Of a DNA stretch of 14,486 bases, positions 7,096 to 14,486 are shown piece by piece. The notes under the pieces were generated by a model. That model did not search any database and was not told the DNA's origin. It saw nothing but the letters and a program-made list of their open reading frames with translations. The DNA comes from DATMNI01 sp035570275 (lineage in GTDB: Bacteria; Acidobacteriota; Terriglobia; Bryobacterales; Bryobacteraceae), in assembly GCA_035570275.1 (NCBI GenBank), contig DATMNI010000254.1, positions 1 through 14,486 of the forward strand, given 5' to 3'. The translations under genes were made by a program, and so were the position numbers. Each line of letters starts with the position of its first letter. The stretch's first letter is position 1.

Positions 7096-8769
7096 ATGCT
7101 AGCAACAGCGCCAGGACTGGATGAAACAACCCTCAATTTAAGCTTGAAATCCCTCGGCGATTTCGCCAAGGATCGCTTGCCGGACGAACGTCTCATCGAA
7201 TTGGATGGGCTGGACGAGTGTCCGCTGGACATCGTGCGCGGGATGTGCGGTGAGGAACTGGGTATTCAGCTCCTGTTCATACCGGAAGCTTTTGGCGGGA
7301 TGGGCGGCGGCGCATTCGATGTGTATCGCCTCTGTGAAGGGATGGCGCGCATCGATCTGGGCATTGCCACGGCCGTGCTGGCCACCTTCCTGGGCAGCGA
7401 CCCGATCAACGTCGGCGGCACGCCGGAGCAGAAGAAGTACTGGTTGACCCGTATCGCCGACGAGGGATTGCTCTTCGCCTATGCGGCCACCGAACCCGAA
7501 GCCGGCAGCGACCTGGGCGCGATGCGCAGCACGGCAACGCGCGTCATGGTGGACGGCCGTATCGCCGGTTACAAGATTGACGGGAACAAACAGTGGATCA
7601 GCAACGGCGGGATAGCCGATGCCTATACGGTTTTGGCCAGTACACCGGGCGGCCCGAGCTGGTTCATCGTGGAAAAAGACGCGCCTGGGCTGCGTCACGG
7701 CAGGCCCGAAAACAAGCACGGCATTCGCACCAGCAACACGGCTGCGGTTTCCTTCGACGATGTGTACGTGGATGTGGACCGGCTCATCGGCGGGGTGGAA
7801 GGCGCTGGGCTGACCCAGGCGCAGGCCGTATTCGGCTATACGCGCCTGATGGTGGCGGCTTTTGGGTTGGGCGCCGGCTGGGCCGCGCTGGACCGGGCCA
7901 TCCCTTATTCAAACCAGCGGATTCAAGCCGGGTCGCCGCTCTCGCAAAAGCAGGGATACACTCACAAGCTGATGGTGCCGCACGCGGCACGCCTGGAAGC
8001 CAGCCGCGCCTCTATCGAGGAGACCGCCGAGCGCATCGACGCGGGCGAAGGGAGCTTGAACACGGAAGGCGCCATCGCCAAGTACATGGCTTCGGAGGCG
8101 GGCAATCTCGCCGCCGACGCCGCCATTCAAGCGTTTGGCGGCTACGGCTACACCCACGAGTACATGGTGGAAAAGATCAAGCGCGACGTTCGCATCACGA
8201 CGATTTACGAAGGCACGTCCGAGATCATGGAGATGACGATCGCGCGCGACCGGTGGCAGTCGCACCTGAAGACGCGCGGGCAACACTATCACGAGGAAGC
8301 GCGCCGGATGGAAGAGGTACACGCGCGTCATCCGGAGGTGGGGGCCGATGTGGCGGCACTGGCGGCGCACGCATTGGCCGAAGTCCTGGAGCGCTGCCGG
8401 GTGGCGCGGCTCACCCGATTCCAGCATGTTCTGCTGCGCCTGGGTGAACTGATTGCTTACGCCGAATGCGCCGGCAGCTTATCGCGCCGCGCCGCGCTGT
8501 CCGCGGAAAAGGGGCTGAACCCCAAGGCGCACCGGCGTTTCGACGCGGCGGCGCTGGCTGCGTTGAGCCGGATCTTCGCACGCGAGGCGGCATTCAAGGT
8601 CGCCGGGGAGGGTTTGCGCTGGATCAGCGCGGCCGGCGGCGTGAGCGACGCACAGATGACCGAATTTGAAGCAAGTTTGGGCTTGCCCGCGGTACACCGG
8701 GCGCAGGCGGGCCTGCTTTCCGACATGGACTACATAGCGAGCGTGCTGTGTGGCCGCGCGGCGGATTGA
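7096..8769 (+). CDS. Acyl-CoA dehydrogenase with C-terminal helical extension
   Basis: FAD-dependent enzyme expected to form a trans-2,3 double bond in an acyl thioester, passing electrons to ETF. Seen: 557 aa. The N-terminal helical domain is about 1-125. The FAD/substrate loop YAATEPEAGSD (129-139) and KQWISNGG are in the middle beta domain. The C-terminal helical domain contains AFGGYGYTHEYMVEK and IYEGTSEI; Glu372 is the usual catalytic base position. About 160 further residues (about 395-557) form an Ala-rich helical extension, as in very-long-chain enzymes and Bacillus FadE (about 590 aa) rather than the 380-aa short-chain type. The start ATG has CGGAGAAA upstream. It is 95 bp before the synthase on the same strand and probably co-transcribed. 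It may act in beta-oxidation with EtfAB, or be a dedicated partner acting on synthase-bound or CoA-linked acyl chains; location favours the second, motifs do not decide. Confidence 0.9.
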   Translation: MLATAPGLDETTLNLSLKSLGDFAKDRLPDERLIELDGLDECPLDIVRGMCGEELGIQLLFIPEAFGGMGGGAFDVYRLCEGMARIDLGIATAVLATFLGSDPINVGGTPEQKKYWLTRIADEGLLFAYAATEPEAGSDLGAMRSTATRVMVDGRIAGYKIDGNKQWISNGGIADAYTVLASTPGGPSWFIVEKDAPGLRHGRPENKHGIRTSNTAAVSFDDVYVDVDRLIGGVEGAGLTQAQAVFGYTRLMVAAFGLGAGWAALDRAIPYSNQRIQAGSPLSQKQGYTHKLMVPHAARLEASRASIEETAERIDAGEGSLNTEGAIAKYMASEAGNLAADAAIQAFGGYGYTHEYMVEKIKRDVRITTIYEGTSEIMEMTIARDRWQSHLKTRGQHYHEEARRMEEVHARHPEVGADVAALAAHALAEVLERCRVARLTRFQHVLLRLGELIAYAECAGSLSRRAALSAEKGLNPKAHRRFDAAALAALSRIFAREAAFKVAGEGLRWISAAGGVSDAQMTEFEASLGLPAVHRAQAGLLSDMDYIASVLCGRAAD

Positions 8770-8795
8770 ACAGAAGCCCTCCGCCAACTCAAAGA

Positions 8796-8839
8796 CGTGC
8801 ACGGCAGGCGTCCGGTCCAAGTCTCCGGCTGCCTGCACG
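8796..8839 (+). other. Long imperfect hairpin between the dehydrogenase and synthase genes
   Basis: CGTGCA (8796-8801) pairs with TGCACG (8834-8839), GGCAG (8803-8807) with CTGCC (8829-8833), and CCGG (8812-8815) with CCGG (8825-8828), around a 9-nt loop. The left arm has a bulged C and a 4-nt bulge. It occupies nearly half of the 95-bp gap and ends 25 nt before the next ATG. CCTTTTC follows, so partial termination, an mRNA stabiliser or a processing site is conceivable. Folding was done by eye only. Confidence 0.5.
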
Positions 8840-8864
8840 ACGATTCCTTTTCAACCGAGGCGTT

Positions 8865-11800
8865 ATGAACGAGAATACTGCTCATCGAGCGATTGCAATT
8901 GTGGCGGCGGGCGCGATTCTGCCGGATGCCACCAACGTAGGTGCCTTCTGGCAGAACGTGAAGAGTGGCCGCTACAGCATTAGCGAGGTTAGCCCCGACC
9001 GATGGGATCCCGCGCTGTACTATGATGCTGATCGGAGCGCGCCGGATAAGACCTACTCGAAGATCGGGGGCTGGGTCCGGGAATCCACTTGGGATCCGAT
9101 GAAGTGGCGCCTGCCGATTCCGCCGCGCGTCGCCGACGCCATGGACGAGACACAAAAATGGGCGATTGCATGCACACGGCAAGCCCTGGAAGACTATGGC
9201 TACCCCAAGCGGACGCTGGATAGCGCGCGCACGGCGGTAATCCTGGGCACCGCCCTGGCTGGGGAGCGGCATTATTTCACGGTGTTGCGCGCTTACTTCC
9301 CGGAGTATGCGCAGGCACTGACGGAGAGCGTCAGCTTCGCCGCCCTGCCTGAGGCAATGCGCCTCGAGATCACGCGCGAGTTGCACCAGCGCATGAACCA
9401 GCGCCTGCCTGAAATTACGGAAGATACCATGCCGGGCGAACTGGCCAACTGCGTGGCCGGCCGGATCGCCAACCTTTACAACTTCCGCGGCCCCAACTAC
9501 GTGGTGGACGCGGCGTGCGCATCGGCGATGGCGGCTATCAGCGCGGCGGCGGCGGGACTGGAGGCGCACGATTTCGACGTGGCCGTCACGGGCGGCGTGG
9601 ACCGTAACATGGGGGCTTCCACGTATACGAAGTTCAGCAAAATCGGCGCGCTCTCGGCTACCGGTACCCGCCCCTACGCGGCCGGCGCCGACGGCTTCGT
9701 CATGGGGGAAGGCGCAGTGATTTTTCTGCTCAAGCGGCTGGCGGATGCCGAGCGCGACGGAGACAAGATTTACGCGGTGCTGCGCGGCATTGCCGGGTCC
9801 AGCGACGGCAAGGGAAAGGGCATCACGGCGCCCAACCCGGCCGGCCAAAAACTGTGCATCGAGCGGGCCTGGCAGACTGCCGGCGTCTCGCCCGCGACGG
9901 CTGGGTTGTTTGAAGGGCACGGCACCTCCACCCAGGCTGGCGACACGGTCGAAGTGCAGAGCCTGACCGAGGTGCTGGGCGGATGCCATCTCGATTTCGG
10001 CTCCGTGGCGCTCGGCTCCGTCAAGTCGAATATCGGACATCTCAAAGGCGCGTCGGGGGCGGCCGGAATTCTGAAGGCCAGCCTGGCGCTTAGGGACAAA
10101 GTGCTGCCGCCCAGCTTGTGTGGTGAGACGCCCAATCCGGATATCGATTTTGCGCACTCGCCGCTTTACGTCAACACCCAACTGAAACCCTGGCCGGCGC
10201 CGGCGGATGGTCCGCGGCGGGCCGGAGTCAGCGCGTTCGGCTTTGGCGGCACGAACTTCCACGTCGTCCTCGAAGAATACATTCCTTTTCGATTGACCGG
10301 CAATGGCGACAGGCCTGTGGCGGATCAGGTGGCGCCGCCCGTCGCGGGCAAAATGGAACTGACGCCGCTGGGAATCGCGGACAAGACGCCCCTGCGCGGC
10401 GCGCTGGTGATCGGCGGGGCCTCCGGGAGCGTTCTGGCCGGGCGCCTGCGCGACGTGTTGATGGATGCCCAGGCGGGCTGGGCCCCGCCGGCGGCCCAAC
10501 CGGCCGAAGCGGATCTGCGCGCGCCCGAACGATTGGCCATCGACTATGCCGATGCCGCCGACCTGGCGGACAAAGCGGCCAAGGCGCTCAAGGCGCTGGC
10601 GGCCGACCAACCGCCGGTATGGAAGGCTCTGCGCGCTCAGGGCATTTGCCGTGGCCGCGGGACTGCGCCGAAGGTGGCCTTCCTGTATACAGGGCAAGGC
10701 TCGCAGTACGTAAACATGCTCCAGCCGCTGCGCGCCGCCGAACCCATTGTGGCCCGCACTTTCGAGGAGGCGGACCGCATCATGACGCCCCTGCTCGGCA
10801 AGCCGCTCAGCGACTTCATCTTCGTGGATCAGGCCGACGCCGGCGCCGTCGCCAAAGCCGAGGAAGATCTGCGCCAGACCGCCATCACGCAGCCGGCGGT
10901 GCTTGCCACCGACATGGCGTTGACGCGGCTGTTAGCCGCGTACGGCATCCAGCCCGACATGACCATGGGACATAGTCTCGGCGAATACGGTGCCCTGGTG
11001 GCCGCCGGCGGTCTCCCGTTCGCAGAGGCCCTGGAAGCAGTCAGCGCCCGTGGCCGCGGCATGACCGTCCTGTCGGTGGGCGACCCCGGCCGGATGGCGG
11101 CGGTCTTCGCTCCGCTGGACGAAATCGAGCGCGTGCTGAAGACGATTGACGGGTACGTGGTGATCGCCAATTACAACAGCCGGAGCCAGGCGGTGATCGG
11201 CGGCGCCAGCCAGGCAGTGGAGCAGGCTGTGGAAGCCTTCCAGAATGCCGGCTTCAATGCGGTGCCGTTGTCGGTCAGCCACGCCTTTCATACTTCGATT
11301 GTGGCGGCGGCCAGCGAACCGCTGCGGCAAACCCTGGAGCGCATGCACCTGGAAGCGCCGCGCGTGCCAACGGTGAGCAACGTGGACGGCGAGTTTTATC
11401 CGTCCGGCCCCGGGATGGCGGCGCACATGGTGGACAATCTGGCGCGGCAGGTGGCGTCGCCCGTACAATTCGTCAAGGGACTGCGCACGCTATACGACGC
11501 CGGGGCACGTCTCTTCGTGGAGGTCGGGCCGAAGAAGGCCTTGCAGGGATTTGCCGAGGACGTGCTCGGCGACCGTGGCGATGTGGTGGCGCTTTTTACG
11601 AACCATCCGAAGGTCGGAGATATTCAATGCTTTAATCAGGCTTTGTGCGGACTCTATGCCGCGGGTTTGGGGCGCGGGATTGGTTCGGTGAGGGCAGAGC
11701 GGCCGCCGCTGTCCCAGGTAACCCACGAAACTGTCCGCGCCGCGAGCGGCACTCCCGGCATCGCCGGCACCGGCGGGGCGGGCGCGGGGGCGGGCGTTCC

Positions 11801-14486
11801 ACACGCCGGCGACGATCGCTACGTGGCGCTGAAGCATTTGTTTGGCGAGTTTCTGGATCGCGGCCAAGAGGTTTATCAGAATGGGAACGGGCTCTCCGCC
11901 AGCCAGCCGGTGGCCATCACCGGCGCCGCCCTGGGTCTGCCCGGCAGCGGCCACACCTTCGACGACGGCAACGTCGGCCGCATCCTGAACGGCGAGCAAT
12001 TCATCGATGTGATCCCCACCAGATTCCGGCGGGACATCCTCGACAAACACATCACGCGCCTGGTGAAGAACGACAACGGAGAGGCGACGTTCGAAACCAT
12101 CGACAACGTGGCGGACGTGATCAAGCTGGCGGCGCGCGGCGGCGTTTTCGATCTGGAAAGTGAATTTGGTATTTCCGCCGATCGCACGGCCGCCCTGGAC
12201 CGTACCACCCGTCTGGCTATCGCGGTGGGGCTGGACGCCCTGCGGGATGCCGGCATTCCGTTGGTGATGCGCTACAAGACCACCAGCAAAGGCACCCAAC
12301 TGCCGGAGCGGTGGGGATTGCCAGACGCCCTGCGCGACGAGACCGGTGTGATTTTTGCCTCGGTGTTCCCGGGCTACGATTCCTTCGCCCGGGAGATGTC
12401 GGGCTACTATGCGGACCGGGCGAGCCGCGAGCAACTGGCTACCTTGGAAAGCCTGCGTGCCCAAATGGCGACAGGCGCTGGTCCGGGTGCTGCGGGCAAT
12501 ATGGCGCAGGATTTGGACCGGCGCATCGGCGACTTGCGGACCGCGATCGAAAAAGAGCCATATCTCTTCGATCGCCGCTTCCTGTTCCGCATCCTATCCA
12601 TGGGCCATTCGCAGTTTGCGGAACTGATCGGCGCCCGCGGTCCCAATACGCAGATCAATGCCGCCTGCGCGAGCACGACGACAGCCGTGGCAGTAGCCGA
12701 GGATTGGATTCGCACAGGGCGATGCCGCCGCGTGGTCGTGATCTCGGCGGACGACGTCACTTCCGACAATCTGATCGGCTGGTTCGGCGCCGGGTTTTTG
12801 GCCACTGGAGCGGCAGCCACGGACGAGGTAGTGGAGGACGCCGCGGTTCCTTTCGACCGGCGGCGGCACGGCATGATTTTGGGAATGGGCGCCGCGGCGC
12901 TGGTGGTGGAGAGCGCGGACGCGGCGCGCGAACGGGGAATCCGGCCTATCTGCGAGGTGTTGAGCGCGGTTACGGCCAATAGCGCTTTCCACGGCACGCG
13001 CCTGGATGTAGAACACATCGGCCAGGTAATGGAGAGCCTGGTGGCCCAGGCCGAACAGCGCAGCGGCATCAAACGCGAACAGGTAGCGCCGCAGTTGTTC
13101 TTCATGTCCCACGAGACGTACACTCCCGCGCGCGGCGGCAGCGCGGCGGCTGAAATCCACGCGCTGCGCCGGGTTTTCGGCGAGGCCGCGGACCGGATTG
13201 TGATTGCGAACACGAAGGGCTTTACGGGCCACGCGATGGGGACCGGCATCGAAGATGTGGTGGCGGTGAAAGCGTTGGAGACGGGAATTGTTCCGCCCGT
13301 GGCCAACTGGAAGGAAGTGGATCCCGATTTGGGCGTGTTGAACTTATCCAAAGGCGCGCAGTATCCGGTGGAATATGCCCTGCGCCTGGGCGCCGGGTTC
13401 GGGTCGCAGGTCAGCATGCTGCTGTTGCGCCGGCTGGCCGCGCAGGACGGAGTGCGCCGCAGCCCCAACGGGTTGGGCTACGAGTATCGGATTGTCGACC
13501 AGAGCGCATGGAAGGCATGGTTGGGGCGGATGGCAGGCACTCCGACAGCCGATCTGGAAGTGGTTCAACGCACGTTGCGCGTGTGTGACCGTGGCGTGCG
13601 TGACCGAGGAGTTCCAGCGCCCGTGCGGCCGGCCGCGGAAGCTGTCCAATCGAAGGCGGCAGTGCCGGTGGCCGCAGCCAAAACAGCGCCGGTGGTTGTA
13701 ATCAAAGCAGTCTTCGTGGCCGCATCCAAAGCAGCGCCCGTAGCCGCAGCTAAGGCAATCGCCGTGGCACCAGCCAAAATAGCGCCCGTCGCAGTAGTGA
13801 TAGCAGCGCCCGTGGCCGCACCCATAGCGGCGCCCGTAGCCGCAGTTAAAGCGGCGCCGGCCCCAGCGGTGGTCCCCAACCAAACCGGCGATCCCGTGAA
13901 AGAACGCATCCTGGACCTGGCCGTGGAAAAGACCGGGTATCCGCGCGACATGCTGGACCTCGATCTGGACCTGGAAGCAGACCTGGGCGTAGACACAGTC
14001 AAACAGGCGGAGATGTTTGCGGCCATCCGCGCGACCTACGGCATTTCGCCTGACGACAAGATCAAGCTCCGCGATTTCCCCACGCTGGCCCATGTTATCG
14101 GGTTTGTGCACGATCGGTGTCCTGCCCCGGAAACGGCCGTAGCCGCAGCCAAAGCTGCGCCGGCAGCGGCGGTCATAGCGGCGCCCGTAGCCGCATCCAT
14201 AGCGGCGCTGGCCGCAGCGGTGGTCTCCGACCAAGCCGGCGACCCGGTGAAAGAGAGCATCCTGGACCTGGCGGTGGAAAAGACCGGGTATCCGCGCGAC
14301 ATGCTGGACCTGGATCTGGACCTGGAAGCGGACCTGGGCGTGGACACGGTCAAACAGGCGGAGATGTTTGCGGCCATCCGCGCGACCTATGGCATTTCGC
14401 GTGACGACAAGATCAAACTCCGCGATTTCCCCACGCTGGCCCACGTCATCGGGTTCGTGCACGATCGGTGTCCGAAGCTTGCCCCG
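8865..14486 (+). CDS. PUFA-synthase-like type I polyketide/secondary-lipid synthase, KS-AT-KS-ACP-ACP... (partial, 3' end outside window)
   Basis: Large cytosolic multienzyme that should build an acyl chain from malonyl units on carrier domains. Seen: 1874 codons without a stop. KS1 (about 5-475) has DAACASAM with Cys218, EGHGTST His352 and NIGHLKG His392; SSDGKGKG, NPAGQ and the downstream NTQLKPW strings recall PfaA-type KS. AT (about 604-890) has TGQGSQ, GHSLGEY Ser704, Arg729 and SHAFH His809; HAFH suggests malonyl-CoA. KS2 (about 1016-1525) has NAACAST Cys1268, SHETYTPARGG His1416 and GFTGHAMG His1456, so it is not a Cys-less chain-length factor. A linker of 8-residue Ala/Val/Pro units (about 1602-1670) leads to ACP1 (about 1676-1752) and ACP2 (about 1793-1869), both LGVDTVKQ with Thr (1711, 1828) at the usual Ser site. 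The start has GAGG upstream. KR, DH and more ACPs probably follow. The pfa-like/secondary-lipid class is likely; the product is unknown. Confidence 0.92.
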   Translation, partial: MNENTAHRAIAIVAAGAILPDATNVGAFWQNVKSGRYSISEVSPDRWDPALYYDADRSAPDKTYSKIGGWVRESTWDPMKWRLPIPPRVADAMDETQKWAIACTRQALEDYGYPKRTLDSARTAVILGTALAGERHYFTVLRAYFPEYAQALTESVSFAALPEAMRLEITRELHQRMNQRLPEITEDTMPGELANCVAGRIANLYNFRGPNYVVDAACASAMAAISAAAAGLEAHDFDVAVTGGVDRNMGASTYTKFSKIGALSATGTRPYAAGADGFVMGEGAVIFLLKRLADAERDGDKIYAVLRGIAGSSDGKGKGITAPNPAGQKLCIERAWQTAGVSPATAGLFEGHGTSTQAGDTVEVQSLTEVLGGCHLDFGSVALGSVKSNIGHLKGASGAAGILKASLALRDKVLPPSLCGETPNPDIDFAHSPLYVNTQLKPWPAPADGPRRAGVSAFGFGGTNFHVVLEEYIPFRLTGNGDRPVADQVAPPVAGKMELTPLGIADKTPLRGALVIGGASGSVLAGRLRDVLMDAQAGWAPPAAQPAEADLRAPERLAIDYADAADLADKAAKALKALAADQPPVWKALRAQGICRGRGTAPKVAFLYTGQGSQYVNMLQPLRAAEPIVARTFEEADRIMTPLLGKPLSDFIFVDQADAGAVAKAEEDLRQTAITQPAVLATDMALTRLLAAYGIQPDMTMGHSLGEYGALVAAGGLPFAEALEAVSARGRGMTVLSVGDPGRMAAVFAPLDEIERVLKTIDGYVVIANYNSRSQAVIGGASQAVEQAVEAFQNAGFNAVPLSVSHAFHTSIVAAASEPLRQTLERMHLEAPRVPTVSNVDGEFYPSGPGMAAHMVDNLARQVASPVQFVKGLRTLYDAGARLFVEVGPKKALQGFAEDVLGDRGDVVALFTNHPKVGDIQCFNQALCGLYAAGLGRGIGSVRAERPPLSQVTHETVRAASGTPGIAGTGGAGAGAGVPHAGDDRYVALKHLFGEFLDRGQEVYQNGNGLSASQPVAITGAALGLPGSGHTFDDGNVGRILNGEQFIDVIPTRFRRDILDKHITRLVKNDNGEATFETIDNVADVIKLAARGGVFDLESEFGISADRTAALDRTTRLAIAVGLDALRDAGIPLVMRYKTTSKGTQLPERWGLPDALRDETGVIFASVFPGYDSFAREMSGYYADRASREQLATLESLRAQMATGAGPGAAGNMAQDLDRRIGDLRTAIEKEPYLFDRRFLFRILSMGHSQFAELIGARGPNTQINAACASTTTAVAVAEDWIRTGRCRRVVVISADDVTSDNLIGWFGAGFLATGAAATDEVVEDAAVPFDRRRHGMILGMGAAALVVESADAARERGIRPICEVLSAVTANSAFHGTRLDVEHIGQVMESLVAQAEQRSGIKREQVAPQLFFMSHETYTPARGGSAAAEIHALRRVFGEAADRIVIANTKGFTGHAMGTGIEDVVAVKALETGIVPPVANWKEVDPDLGVLNLSKGAQYPVEYALRLGAGFGSQVSMLLLRRLAAQDGVRRSPNGLGYEYRIVDQSAWKAWLGRMAGTPTADLEVVQRTLRVCDRGVRDRGVPAPVRPAAEAVQSKAAVPVAAAKTAPVVVIKAVFVAASKAAPVAAAKAIAVAPAKIAPVAVVIAAPVAAPIAAPVAAVKAAPAPAVVPNQTGDPVKERILDLAVEKTGYPRDMLDLDLDLEADLGVDTVKQAEMFAAIRATYGISPDDKIKLRDFPTLAHVIGFVHDRCPAPETAVAAAKAAPAAAVIAAPVAASIAALAAAVVSDQAGDPVKESILDLAVEKTGYPRDMLDLDLDLEADLGVDTVKQAEMFAAIRATYGISRDDKIKLRDFPTLAHVIGFVHDRCPKLAP
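13668..13859 (+). repeat. Eight tandem 24-bp units encoding the Ala/Val/Pro linker before ACP1
   Basis: Eight in-frame units of 24 bp encode octapeptides of consensus VAAAKAAP (for example VAAAKTAP, VAASKAAP, VAAPIAAP, VAAVKAAP). Units are degenerate, some only half matching. Codons such as GTA, GCA, ATA and AAA are frequent here, unlike the G/C-ending codons of the flanking domains. Protein role: flexible tether for the carrier domains. Confidence 0.85.
13788..14486 (+). repeat. 351-bp tandem duplication carrying linker plus ACP
   Basis: Copy 1 (13788-14138) and copy 2 (14139 to the window edge) align at an exact 351-bp (117-codon) period. Each holds three linker octapeptides and one ACP. 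Over the 79-residue ACP core I count two amino-acid changes (Arg to Ser, Pro to Arg) against roughly ten silent changes. The array may continue past the right edge, since related synthases often have several ACPs. Confidence 0.9.

Noticed and set aside
6945..7232. 95-aa minus-strand frame over the dehydrogenase start
   Set aside because: Covers the promoter island and the dehydrogenase N-terminus; no domain or supporting ribosome site seen.
8730..10697. 655-aa minus-strand open frame
   Set aside because: Antisense to the end of the dehydrogenase and to KS1; Arg/His-rich shadow caused by GC-rich codon bias.
11910..13440. Second KS as a chain-length factor
   Set aside because: The catalytic Cys and both His residues are present, whereas a chain-length factor lacks the Cys.
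13668..13859. CRISPR-like array of 24-bp repeats
   Set aside because: Units are contiguous, degenerate and in frame with the synthase, with no unique spacers.
13344..14462. 372-aa minus-strand frame with Cys/Gly/Tyr-rich repeats
   Set aside because: It is the reverse reading of the Ala/Val/Pro linker and duplicated ACPs; the repeats mirror the sense-strand 24-bp and 351-bp repeats.

Overview
The window is GC-rich bacterial DNA carrying acyl-CoA metabolism genes on the left and the first part of a giant PUFA-synthase-like (pfa-like) polyketide/secondary-lipid synthase on the right. Gene content, protein style and codon bias fit a soil-type Acidobacteriota (Bryobacter/Solibacter-like), but a myxobacterial or other deltaproteobacterial origin cannot be excluded without a search. 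No RNA genes, CRISPR arrays, transposases or att sites were recognised.

Left part (1-2866, minus strand): a TetR-family regulator is followed, with a 4-bp ATGA overlap, by a two-domain 3-hydroxyacyl-CoA dehydrogenase/enoyl-CoA hydratase of the FadN type, which runs off the left edge. Divergently (3046-6561, plus strand) lie etfB and etfA, again overlapping by ATGA, then an AMP-forming long-chain acyl-CoA synthetase 25 bp later. The 179-bp divergent spacer holds a 22-bp perfect-arm palindrome that overlaps candidate promoters facing both ways. The simplest reading is a TetR-controlled fatty-acid activation and beta-oxidation regulon: the ligase makes acyl-CoA, a dehydrogenase passes electrons to EtfAB, and the FadN-like protein carries out hydration and the second oxidation. 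No thiolase is visible inside the window.

Middle (6562-7095): a 534-bp non-coding stretch. Its left half is GC-rich, with three GATACC hexamers in exact 10-bp phase and some small hairpins. Its right half is AT-rich, with a plausible sigma70-type promoter and a 12-bp palindrome just downstream of it.

Right part (7096-14486, plus strand): an acyl-CoA dehydrogenase with a C-terminal helical extension, a 95-bp gap with a long imperfect hairpin, and then a multidomain synthase open to the right edge (1874 codons without a stop). Its visible order is KS1-AT-KS2-Ala/Val/Pro repeat linker-ACP1-linker-ACP2. Both KS domains keep a Cys-His-His triad and the AT looks malonyl-specific. The two ACPs are recent near-identical duplicates, and both have Thr where the phosphopantetheine-bearing Ser is expected. 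KR, DH or further ACP domains are presumably beyond the right edge. The most interesting possibility is a secondary-lipid pathway in which a pfa-like synthase works with a dedicated acyl-CoA dehydrogenase beside acyl-activation and electron-transfer genes.
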